64,000 nt of DNA, taken from positions 26,617 to 90,616 of the forward strand of contig NZ_SRRU01000017.1 of assembly GCF_004784465.1 (NCBI RefSeq). The letters are read 5' to 3'. Made by a program: the position numbers and the translations under genes. Below the pieces are notes generated by a model, which was not told where the DNA came from, made no database searches, and worked only from the letters and a program-made list of their open reading frames with translations. Positions 1 to 7,154 of the stretch are shown piece by piece. The stretch comes from Streptomyces griseoluteus. Its GTDB lineage: Bacteria; Actinomycetota; Actinomycetes; Streptomycetales; Streptomycetaceae. Position 1 is the first letter of the stretch. Each line of letters starts with the position of its first letter.

Positions 1-67
1 CGTCTGCGGCGCGGACGCTGTCCACCCGCAACTGCTGCCCGAGTTCGGCGAGTTCGTCGTTGTTCAT
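1..67 (-). CDS. tkt: Transketolase, N-terminal fragment (cut by window edge)
   Basis: Only the first 22 codons lie in the window, read leftwards from an ATG at 67. The AAGGAGA motif just upstream is a strong ribosome site. The peptide begins MNNDELAEL and continues GQQLRVDSVRAA, which resembles the start of actinobacterial transketolases, where a short leader precedes a helix of the type LRVDSIRA and then the ThDP-binding region. Transketolase moves two-carbon ketol units between sugar phosphates in the pentose phosphate pathway. The call rests on very few residues. The catalytic parts are outside the window. Confidence 0.55.
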   Translation of the reverse strand, partial: MNNDELAELGQQLRVDSVRAAD

Positions 68-325
68 GGGTCTCCTTTCCGCGGGTCCGAGGCGACTCGG
101 ACGGTCCTCGGCAAACCGGGCGGGCCGCCCGGCCCCCGACGAGCCCCGACCCGTCACGGTGTGTGACCGGCCGCGGGCGCCCCGGTGGTGCGGTTCGTCC
201 GAGGTCTTCCGCGTAACCGGGGTCACGGCACCCAAACCACCTCCACGTCACCCGGCCGCCGCGCACACCCCCGATGCGCGGCGACGGCCTGCACGCACCC
301 GGCCGCCCCAACTAGGCTCCTGGGC

Positions 326-676
326 ATGGAGATTCTTGGCGCCACACTGCGCATCTGCGTCGACGACCTCGAGACCGCGGTCCCCTTCTACGAGCGGCTG
401 GCGGGCGGTACGGCCCTGCGCTTCGAGCGCGGCGGGGTGAAGGTCGCCGCGATCGGGTCGTTCCTGCTGATGAGCGGGCCGGAGGCGGAGCTGGAGGTGC
501 TGCGCAAGGTGACGGCGACGATCGCCGTGAAGGACGTCGAGGAGGCGCACCGGCTGCTCGCGGACCTGGGCGCGCAGATCATCGCCGGCCCGGTGCCGAC
601 ACCGGTGGGCCGGAACCTGCTGGTGATGCACCCGGACGGCACGGTCTTCGAGTACGCCGACCAGTCGGGGGCCTGA
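326..676 (+). CDS. VOC (glyoxalase/bleomycin-resistance fold) protein
   Basis: A 116-residue protein starting at the ATG at 326. The N-terminal beta strand followed by a DDLETAVPFYERL helix, and the closing strands LLVMHPDGTVFEYAD, are hallmarks of single-domain vicinal-oxygen-chelate proteins. Such proteins dimerise to form a metal- or ligand-binding cup; members include glyoxalases, dioxygenases and drug-binding resistance proteins. No substrate can be assigned. There is no clear SD motif before the start, and a stop follows directly upstream of a convergent acetyltransferase gene. The 258 bases before it, back to the transketolase start, hold no gene I can support and should contain both divergent promoters. 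Confidence 0.75.
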   Translation: MEILGATLRICVDDLETAVPFYERLAGGTALRFERGGVKVAAIGSFLLMSGPEAELEVLRKVTATIAVKDVEEAHRLLADLGAQIIAGPVPTPVGRNLLVMHPDGTVFEYADQSGA

Positions 677-684
677 GCGGGGAG

Positions 685-1230
685 TCAGCCCCGCATCTCC
701 GCGGTGAGCGCCCAGCGCTCGTGGTCGCGCCACTCGCCGTCGATCTGGATCATGGCGGGCGAGAACCCCTCCAGCCGGAACCCGGCGCCGCGCGCGAGCG
801 CGATGGACGCGGTGTTGCCGGGCTGCACGTTGATCTCCAGCCGGTGCAGCCCGAGCGGCCCGAAGGCGTACCCGATCACCAGCTCGAGACCCTCCCGCAT
901 CAGCCCCCGCCCGGCCGCGTGCGCGAACGCCCCGTACCCGAGCGCCCCGCACTGGAAGCCGCCCCGGACGATGTTGTTGATGTTGATGAACCCGGCGATG
1001 TCCCCGCTGTCCCTCTCGCACACCAGGAACCCGGCGCGCCCCTCGTCCCCGAGCAGCCGCCCGGCGTAGGCGGCGTACGCCTCGTCGCTGTCGGGCACCA
1101 CCAGCCACGGCCGGTGCAGATCCTTGCTCTCTCTGGCGCGCGCCGTGAACTCACCCCCGTCCTCCATCCGGAACCGGCGGACGGCCACCCGGGGGCCCTG
1201 GGCGAGGTAGTGGGGCGCGGTGTGGGGCAT
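685..1230 (-). CDS. GNAT N-acetyltransferase, RimJ/RimL type
   Basis: A 181-residue protein. It has the RimJ/RimL-like order: an N-terminal basic strand (VAVRRFRMEDG), the acetyl-CoA pyrophosphate-binding region around the GRGLMREGL segment (the R/Q-x-x-G-x-G/A equivalent), then LHRLEINVQPGNTASIALARGAGF, the region that in this family orients the acceptor amine. It transfers an acetyl group from acetyl-CoA to a protein N-terminus or small amine; the substrate is unknown. It converges on the VOC gene with eight bases between the stops and stands apart from the peptidase genes to its right. Confidence 0.85.
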   Translation of the reverse strand: MPHTAPHYLAQGPRVAVRRFRMEDGGEFTARARESKDLHRPWLVVPDSDEAYAAYAGRLLGDEGRAGFLVCERDSGDIAGFININNIVRGGFQCGALGYGAFAHAAGRGLMREGLELVIGYAFGPLGLHRLEINVQPGNTASIALARGAGFRLEGFSPAMIQIDGEWRDHERWALTAEMRG

Positions 1231-1263
1231 GGGGCCAGGGTACGCCGGGCCACTGGCCGGAAG

Positions 1264-2187
1264 TCACCGCAGGGCGGGCTCCTCCAGGGTCAATGTGCCC
1301 GCGTCCGCGTCGAGTTCGGCCGCCATTCCGAAGGGGATCGTCAGGGCGTCCGGGCAGTGGCCGAACCCCGCCCCCTCCAGGACCGGGATGCCGAGCGGGG
1401 CCAGCCGGTCGGCGAGCATCGGGCGGAGGGCGTCGTACGGGTCGCAGTCCTGCCAGGAGCCGAGGAGGATGCCGCGGACCTCGTCCAGCCAGCCGGCGCG
1501 GAGGAGCTGGGTGAGGTACCGGTCCAGGCGGTAGGTCTCCTCGCCGACGTCCTCCAGGCAGAGCAGGCCGCCACGGGCGGAGGGACGCGCGTGCGGGGTG
1601 CCGAGTTCCGCCGCGAGGAGGGAGAGGCAGCCGCCGAGGGTGGTGCCCCGGGCACGGCCGGGGGCGAGGGGCTTGCCGTCGGTGGTGATCCGCTGGACCT
1701 TCTCCGGGGTGAAGAGGGTCGCGTGGAGGTGCTCGCGGGCGCGTTCGCTGCCGATGAAGTCGATCCCGGCGGCCATCGGGCCGTGCAGGGTGACCAGGCC
1801 CAGACGGGTGGCGAACGCCTCGTGCAGGGCGGTGATGTCGCTGAAGCCGACGAACACCTTGGGGCCGGCCGCGCGCATCGCCTCCCAGTCGAGCAGATCG
1901 GCCATCCGCTGGGCGCCGTAACCTCCGCGCGCGCAGAGCACCGCGTCGACTCCAGGGTCGCACCAGGCCCGCTGGAGGTCCTCGGCCCGGTCGGCGTCGG
2001 CGCCCGCGAGGTAGGCGAACTGGCCGTGCCGGTCCAGCACATGGGGTGCGGCGACCGGGTCGAGGCCCCAGCCGCGCAGCACGTCGAGGCCCGCGCGCAG
2101 CCGGTCCTCGGGCACCGGCCCGCTGGGCGCGACCACGGCCACTCGGGCGCCGGGGGCGAGACGGCTGGGGCGCTTCAGTTGCTTCAC
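1264..2187 (-). CDS. LD-carboxypeptidase, peptidase family S66
   Basis: A 307-residue cytoplasmic serine peptidase. Family S66 enzymes cleave the L,D bond of released murein tetrapeptides during cell-wall recycling, and relatives act on microcin C7-type compounds. The nucleophile is Ser116 in GFSDIT; Glu212 in LEDVGEE and His277 in GFGHC fit the expected Ser-Glu-His triad. The start is a GTG at 2187 that shares the sequence GTGA with the stop codon of the upstream S9 peptidase, giving a four-base overlap typical of translational coupling. It is the last gene of a four-peptidase operon, which supports a role in degrading peptides containing D-residues. Confidence 0.9.
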   Translation of the reverse strand: MKQLKRPSRLAPGARVAVVAPSGPVPEDRLRAGLDVLRGWGLDPVAAPHVLDRHGQFAYLAGADADRAEDLQRAWCDPGVDAVLCARGGYGAQRMADLLDWEAMRAAGPKVFVGFSDITALHEAFATRLGLVTLHGPMAAGIDFIGSERAREHLHATLFTPEKVQRITTDGKPLAPGRARGTTLGGCLSLLAAELGTPHARPSARGGLLCLEDVGEETYRLDRYLTQLLRAGWLDEVRGILLGSWQDCDPYDALRPMLADRLAPLGIPVLEGAGFGHCPDALTIPFGMAAELDADAGTLTLEEPALR

Positions 2188-4148
2188 GTGCCGAGCTCCA
2201 GTTTCGGGACGCCGGGCAGGTCGAAGCCGAACACCTGGGCGTACAGGGACAGTTCGGCCTCCATCGCGCGGACCATGGTGTCGGCGCGGCGGAAGCCGTG
2301 GCCCTCTCCGGCGAAGGCCAGGTAGGCGTGCGGGACGCCCCGGCCCGCGATGCGGTCGAGGAAGTGCTCGCACTGCTCGGGCGCGCAGATCACGTCGTCC
2401 AGCCCCTGGAGGAGCAGGAAGGGGGCGGTGAGCCGGTCGGCGCGGTTGGCGGGCGAGCGCTCGGCGTAGCGGTCGGGCACCTCGGCGAAGGGGCCGACGA
2501 GGGACTCCAGGTAGCGCGACTCGAAGTCGTGGGTGCGGCCGGGGCCCCAGGTGGTGAGGTCCAGGATCGGGTAGCTGATCGTGCCGCAGGCGTAGACGTC
2601 GGTGCCGGTCAGCGAGGCCGCCGTGGTCCAGCCGCCCGCACTGCCGCCCCGGATCGCCAGCCGGTCCCGGTCGGCCGTACCCTCCTCGGCCAGCGCGAGG
2701 GCCACCGTCGCGCAGTCCTCCACGTCGACCACACCCCACTGGTGCCGCAACCGCTCGCGGTACTCACGTCCGTACCCGGTGGAGCCGCCGTAGTTGACCT
2801 CGGCGACGCCGATGCCACGTGAGGTGAAGGCGGCGATGGCGAGGTCCAGCACGAGCGGGACCCGGCTGGTCGGACCGCCGTGCGCCCAGATCACATAGGG
2901 CGGCAACTCGTCGTCGGGTCCGGTGACCGCAGGGTGCCGGGGCGGATAGACGTGCGCGTGCACCTCGCGACCGCCGGGTCCGGTGAAGGTGCGGACCTCC
3001 GGCTCGGGGTAGTACACGGGGTCGACGGGGTCCCGGTGCCGGGCGCCGACGGTGCGCGCGCGGCCGGTGCCGGTGTCCAGCTCGATCACCTCGTACCCGG
3101 TGCGCGGACTCGCGCCGATGGCCGCGACCCGGCTGCCGTGGGCGCCGAGGGAGGAGTCGAATTCGGTCCAGGGACCGGCCGCGTCGGCGATCTCACCGGT
3201 CTCCGGGTCGAGTATCCCGAGCACGGCGGCCCCGCGGCCGTGCAGCACCGCGAGCAGCCCGTCGGCCAGGGGGGTGAACCAGCGCTGGCCGGGCTTCCAC
3301 AGCGGGCCGGCGAACTCCTCCTGGCGCGGGCACAGCGGTACGCCGTCCCGGTAGAGGTTCCACCAGCCGCTCCGGTCGCTCGCGTACAGCAACCGCCCGT
3401 CCGGCGCCCACTCCACCTGGGCGATCGACTCCGCGTCGCCCCCGGCGACCGTGCGCACGTCCCGGAACCGGCCGTCGTCGCCGATCTCCGCGACGAGCAG
3501 CTCGGTGCCGTCCCACGGCATGCGCGGGTGGTCCCAGGCGAGCCAGGCGGCCCGGCGTCCGTCCGGGGACAGGCGGGCGCCGGTGACGAACCGGTGCCGG
3601 TCGTCGGTGAGTTCGCGTACGGCCGACTGGTCCTCGGCGGCCGAGCCGTCCAGCGGTACGGCGGCCAGTACCCGCCGTACGTCACCGCTGCCCTCGCCGG
3701 TGAACTCCTCCAGCACGCAGCGGACTTCGTCGCGCCCCGGGTCCAGCTCCGGTTCGGCCCAGCGCAGTCCGCCACCCACCGGGGAGAGCGGGGTCAGCGG
3801 GACCGGCTCGCCTCCGGGTTCGTAGCGGTAGAGCCGCTGGTCGGCGAAGTGGGTGAAGACGACCAGGGGGCGATCGGGGCCGGGGGCGGCGGTCCAGGGG
3901 CGTCCGCCGTACTCGTGGACGCGGTTGCGCACGTTCCACGGCGGCGGCAGCACCGGCTCCTCGGCACCGGCCGCCGTGCGGCGCACCAGGGCGCGACGGC
4001 CGCCCTCGGCGGGCCGGGGCTCGGTCCACCAGATCTCGTCCCCGACGAACCCCACCCACTCGGGATGTCCGTCGTGCGCGGCGGCGAGCACCGCGTCGAT
4101 CGGCGACGGCCAGGAACCGTACGGCTGGGCCGGCATCTCTTCCCCCAT
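2184..4148 (-). CDS. Prolyl oligopeptidase-family (S9) peptidase
   Basis: A 654-residue protein with an N-terminal beta-propeller-like region (roughly residues 1-400, with repeated WAPDGRLLYASDR-like blades) and a C-terminal alpha/beta-hydrolase domain. The catalytic Ser503 sits in GGSAGG, the Asp is at 584 or 585 in QGLDD, and His617 is in GEGHGF. It has no signal peptide, so it should act in the cytoplasm on short peptides or aminoacyl amides. The ATG at 4148 has no clear SD; a second ATG at 4136 lies behind GGGGGAAGAG and may be the true start, shortening the protein by four residues. It starts four bases after the M20 stop and overlaps the S66 gene. Confidence 0.9.
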   Translation of the reverse strand: MGEEMPAQPYGSWPSPIDAVLAAAHDGHPEWVGFVGDEIWWTEPRPAEGGRRALVRRTAAGAEEPVLPPPWNVRNRVHEYGGRPWTAAPGPDRPLVVFTHFADQRLYRYEPGGEPVPLTPLSPVGGGLRWAEPELDPGRDEVRCVLEEFTGEGSGDVRRVLAAVPLDGSAAEDQSAVRELTDDRHRFVTGARLSPDGRRAAWLAWDHPRMPWDGTELLVAEIGDDGRFRDVRTVAGGDAESIAQVEWAPDGRLLYASDRSGWWNLYRDGVPLCPRQEEFAGPLWKPGQRWFTPLADGLLAVLHGRGAAVLGILDPETGEIADAAGPWTEFDSSLGAHGSRVAAIGASPRTGYEVIELDTGTGRARTVGARHRDPVDPVYYPEPEVRTFTGPGGREVHAHVYPPRHPAVTGPDDELPPYVIWAHGGPTSRVPLVLDLAIAAFTSRGIGVAEVNYGGSTGYGREYRERLRHQWGVVDVEDCATVALALAEEGTADRDRLAIRGGSAGGWTTAASLTGTDVYACGTISYPILDLTTWGPGRTHDFESRYLESLVGPFAEVPDRYAERSPANRADRLTAPFLLLQGLDDVICAPEQCEHFLDRIAGRGVPHAYLAFAGEGHGFRRADTMVRAMEAELSLYAQVFGFDLPGVPKLELGT

Positions 4149-4152
4149 GTCG

Positions 4153-5457
4153 TCAGGCCGTCCGCAGGAAGCGGTCGAGGACGCGGACACCGAACCGGAG
4201 CGCCTCCACGGGCACCCGCTCGTCCACGCCGTGGAACAACGCCTGGTAGTCGAAGCCCTCGGGCAGCCGCAGCGGGGCGAACCCGTAGCCGGTGATTCCA
4301 AGCCGGGAGAACTGCTTGGCGTCGGTGCCGCCGGACATGCAGTACGGGACGACGTGCGCGCCGGGCGCGAACTCCTCCACGGCGGACCGCATCCTGCCGA
4401 ACAGCGGTGCGTCCACCGGGGCCTGGAGGGCGACCTCGCGGTGCACGTACTCCCAGTCGACGTCCGGTCCGGTGAGCCGGTCCAGGGTGGACTCGAACTC
4501 CTCCTCACCGCCCGGCACGAAGCGTCCGTCGATGTGCGCGTGGGCCTCGCCGGGGATGACGTTGACCTTGTAACCGGCGTCCAGCATCGTCGGGTTGGCG
4601 CTGTTGCGGACGGTCGCCTCGACCAGCTTGGCGGCTGGGCCGAGCTTGTCCAGCAGCAGCTCCATGTCGTGGAAGTCGGCCTCCACTCCATACAGGTCCG
4701 CCAGCTCGGTGAGCGCGGCCCGCACGGTCGGGGTGATGCGCAGCGGCCACTGGTGCTCGCCGATCCGGGTGACGGCGGCGGCGAGCCGGGTCACCGCGTT
4801 CTCCCGGTTCACCTTGGAGCCGTGTCCGGCCCGGCCGCCCGCGCTGAGCCGCACCCAGCCGGTGCCCCGCTCCCCCGCCGCTACGGGATAGATCTCGCGC
4901 CCGGTGCCGTCGTGGAAGGTGAAGGCCCCCGACTCCCCGATGGCCTCCGTACAGCCCTCGAACAGCTCGGGGTGCCGGTCGGCGAGGAAGCCGGAGCCGT
5001 CCTCCGCGCTGGCCTCCTCGTCGGCGGTGAACGCGATGACGAGGTCCCGGCGCGGCCGGACGCCCTGCCGGGCCCAGCCGCGCAGCACCGCCAGGATCAT
5101 CGCGTCCATGTTCTTCATGTCGACGGCGCCGCGCCCCCAGACCACGCCGTCGCGGACCTCGCCGGAGAAGGGGTGCACGCTCCAGTCGGCGGGCTCGGCG
5201 GGCACCACGTCCAGATGGCCGTGGACCAGCAGCGCGTCGGCGGACGGGTCGGTGCCCGCGACGCGGGCGACGACATTGCCGCGCCCCGGTGTCCGCTCCA
5301 GCAGCAGCGGTTCAAGACCGGCACCGGCCAGGCGTTCGGCCGCGTACTCGGCGGCCGGCCGCTCCCGGCAGTCGCCGCCGCCCCGGTTGGTGGTGTCGAT
5401 CCGGATCAGCTCGGAGGTGAACTCGACCACCTCGTCCAGCGCGCGCTGGTCAGCCAT
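4153..5457 (-). CDS. M20 family zinc metallopeptidase
   Basis: A 434-residue dizinc hydrolase of the ArgE/DapE/CPG2/M20 type. Metal ligands and acid/base residues are visible: His81 and Asp83 in VHGHLDVVP, bridging Asp113 in GAVDMKN, the Glu147-Glu148 pair in ADEEAS, Glu175 in IGESG, and the C-terminal His in LFHGVDER. A dimerisation (lid) domain fills the middle. Members remove C-terminal or N-acyl groups from dipeptides and acylated amino acids. AGGAG precedes the ATG at 5457, and the gene overlaps the stop of the M55 gene by eight bases. The upstream D-aminopeptidase and downstream S9 and S66 peptidases suggest stepwise peptide breakdown. Confidence 0.9.
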   Translation of the reverse strand: MADQRALDEVVEFTSELIRIDTTNRGGGDCRERPAAEYAAERLAGAGLEPLLLERTPGRGNVVARVAGTDPSADALLVHGHLDVVPAEPADWSVHPFSGEVRDGVVWGRGAVDMKNMDAMILAVLRGWARQGVRPRRDLVIAFTADEEASAEDGSGFLADRHPELFEGCTEAIGESGAFTFHDGTGREIYPVAAGERGTGWVRLSAGGRAGHGSKVNRENAVTRLAAAVTRIGEHQWPLRITPTVRAALTELADLYGVEADFHDMELLLDKLGPAAKLVEATVRNSANPTMLDAGYKVNVIPGEAHAHIDGRFVPGGEEEFESTLDRLTGPDVDWEYVHREVALQAPVDAPLFGRMRSAVEEFAPGAHVVPYCMSGGTDAKQFSRLGITGYGFAPLRLPEGFDYQALFHGVDERVPVEALRFGVRVLDRFLRTA

Positions 5458-6283
5458 ACTGCTCCTCCACGGCGGCCGAGGCGATCGTGGTGACCGCCTT
5501 GAACGTGCGAATTGCCTCGTACATCGTGCCGTTGGTGTACGCCACCTTCCGCTCCCCGGTCCGCACCACCCCCGGCACGACGGTGACGGCCATCGCCAGA
5601 TGCTCGGCGTCGAACTCGACGGCGACCGTGAACGGCCCCTGGTCCAAGGGCGCTTCACGCACCGCGAGCCGCGCCGCCTCCGTGGCCGCCGCGCGGATGT
5701 CGGCGGCGGTGCGGGCCGGGGTGCGGCAGACGGCCGCGTACCGCGACACATGGTCCTTGACCGCGACCTTCAGCGCCTCCGGCGCGTAGCCGAGCGCGTC
5801 CTCGCAGGCCAGGTCGTCCCCGGTGACCAGTACCACCGGCACCCCGTACTCCGCGACGACGTGCGCGTTGAGCAGGCCCTCGCTGGCGCGTACGTCGTTC
5901 AGCCAGACTCCGGTGATCTGGTTGGCGAGGTAGGTGTGGGCGAGGACGCCCTCCATGCCGGCGCCGGCGTGGTAGCCGATGAACGCGATGCCGTCGACGT
6001 CGCCGTGCTGGACGCCCTCCACCATGGACAGCGACTTGTGCCGCCCGGTCAGCATCTCGACCCGCTCGTCCAGCTTCTCCAGCAGGAGGTTGCGCATGGT
6101 CCAGTGCGCCTCGTTGACGAGCACCTGGTCGGCGCCGCCGTCGAAGAAGCCCTGGGCGGCGGCGTTCACATCGGAGGTGAACATCCCCCGGCAGCGCTCC
6201 CACTGCGGCGTCCCCGGCAGCACGTCGGCGGGCCAGGTGACCCCGGTGGCGCCTTCCATGTCGGCACTGATGAGGATCTTCAT
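5450..6283 (-). CDS. M55 family D-aminopeptidase (DppA-like)
   Basis: A 277-residue zinc aminopeptidase. The start MKILISADMEG carries the DppA pattern: Asp8 and Glu10 are metal ligands, His60, His105 and a Glu near 135 match the remaining ligands of the Bacillus DppA site. DppA releases N-terminal D-amino acids, preferring D-Ala-containing peptides, and forms a decameric ring with an internal chamber. This is the first gene of the run M55-M20-S9-S66, all on the minus strand with overlaps or gaps of a few bases, so the operon likely salvages D-amino-acid peptides, perhaps murein fragments. Family assignment is firm; the substrate is inferred. Confidence 0.9.
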   Translation of the reverse strand: MKILISADMEGATGVTWPADVLPGTPQWERCRGMFTSDVNAAAQGFFDGGADQVLVNEAHWTMRNLLLEKLDERVEMLTGRHKSLSMVEGVQHGDVDGIAFIGYHAGAGMEGVLAHTYLANQITGVWLNDVRASEGLLNAHVVAEYGVPVVLVTGDDLACEDALGYAPEALKVAVKDHVSRYAAVCRTPARTAADIRAAATEAARLAVREAPLDQGPFTVAVEFDAEHLAMAVTVVPGVVRTGERKVAYTNGTMYEAIRTFKAVTTIASAAVEEQYG

Positions 6284-6357
6284 GCCGCGCAGGTTACGCG
6301 CCCGGACCGGCGGCGGCTACGACCTGGTCTCCGGCCGCCGCCCGGCACGGGCCGTTC

Positions 6358-7077
6358 TCACTCGCGCGCCAGCACGAACCACCTGGCCGGCAGGTCGATA
6401 CGGGTGCCGTCCGGAAAGTGCTCGGTCTGCGGCAGGACCGTCTCCCCGGTGGCCATGATCTTCAGGCCGGCCTCGGTCAGCAGACGGGGTATCTCCTCGT
6501 CCCCGGCGTCCGCGGGCTTGAGGTCGTGGTGGAAGACGCGGCGGAGCTTCGGCGGGGGCCCGGCGGGACCGGAGGCCGCCCGCCGCAGGACGTCACGGGA
6601 GCCGGAGGTCAGTTCCACCACGAAGGCCCGGCCCGCCTCCCCGAGCAGCTCGGCCACGGCGGCGGCGACCAGGGGCCGGGCCGCGGGCTCGCTCTGGTGG
6701 ATGACGGCGCGCATGTAGACGTTGCTGTCCCCGAGCCGGTCGTGCAGGTCGCGCACGGCGTCGGTGTCGGTCAGGTCGAGCTGCTCGAACTCGGCGGCGG
6801 CCCCGGCCGTGGCACGGCGGGCGTGGTCGATCGCCGCGTCCGAGAGGTCGACGCCGACCGCGCGGGCGAACCGGGTGGCGAGGAAGCGGGTCTGGGTGCC
6901 GTTGCCGCAGCCGAGGTCCACGATGACGCGGCCGGCCTCGGCGTGGGGCAGCAGGAGATCGCTGTGCGGCTCGGCGGTCAGCGACGGGTCGGAGTCCCAG
7001 ATCGCGTCCCCTCGCTCGTCGGAGGTCTCCCGCCAGTAACTCTCCCAGTTGGAGCGGTAGTCGTCGGAAACATTCAC
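6358..7077 (-). CDS. Class I SAM-dependent methyltransferase
   Basis: A 239-residue protein with a Rossmann-type SAM-binding core. Motif I is VDLGCGNGTQTRF, the acidic end of strand 2 is GVDLSDAAI, and motif II is EQLDLTD. The start is a GTG at 7077 preceded by GGGGAGA with suitable spacing. Regions after residue 120 are family-specific and do not reveal the acceptor. Similar proteins act on small molecules, including thiols and heavy-metal or lipid substrates. It is a single gene between the M55 operon and the phosphatase gene, with 74 bases to its left and 77 to its right. Confidence 0.85.
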   Translation of the reverse strand: MNVSDDYRSNWESYWRETSDERGDAIWDSDPSLTAEPHSDLLLPHAEAGRVIVDLGCGNGTQTRFLATRFARAVGVDLSDAAIDHARRATAGAAAEFEQLDLTDTDAVRDLHDRLGDSNVYMRAVIHQSEPAARPLVAAAVAELLGEAGRAFVVELTSGSRDVLRRAASGPAGPPPKLRRVFHHDLKPADAGDEEIPRLLTEAGLKIMATGETVLPQTEHFPDGTRIDLPARWFVLARE

Positions 7078-7154
7078 TGCGATCTCCCCAGGGTCGGTGC
7101 CATGATCGGGATATCGCGCCGACTGCCCCCGGACAAGGGGTCCAAGGGCCCCTT

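Noticed and set aside
721..2325. A 534-codon plus-strand frame across GNAT and S66 genes
   Set aside because: Shadow frame; the minus-strand genes have catalytic residues and coupled starts.
7116..7144. GGGGTCC-AA-GGGCCCC followed by TTTT as a terminator
   Set aside because: The loop is only two bases and the T-run is on the plus strand, while both flanking genes are on the minus strand.
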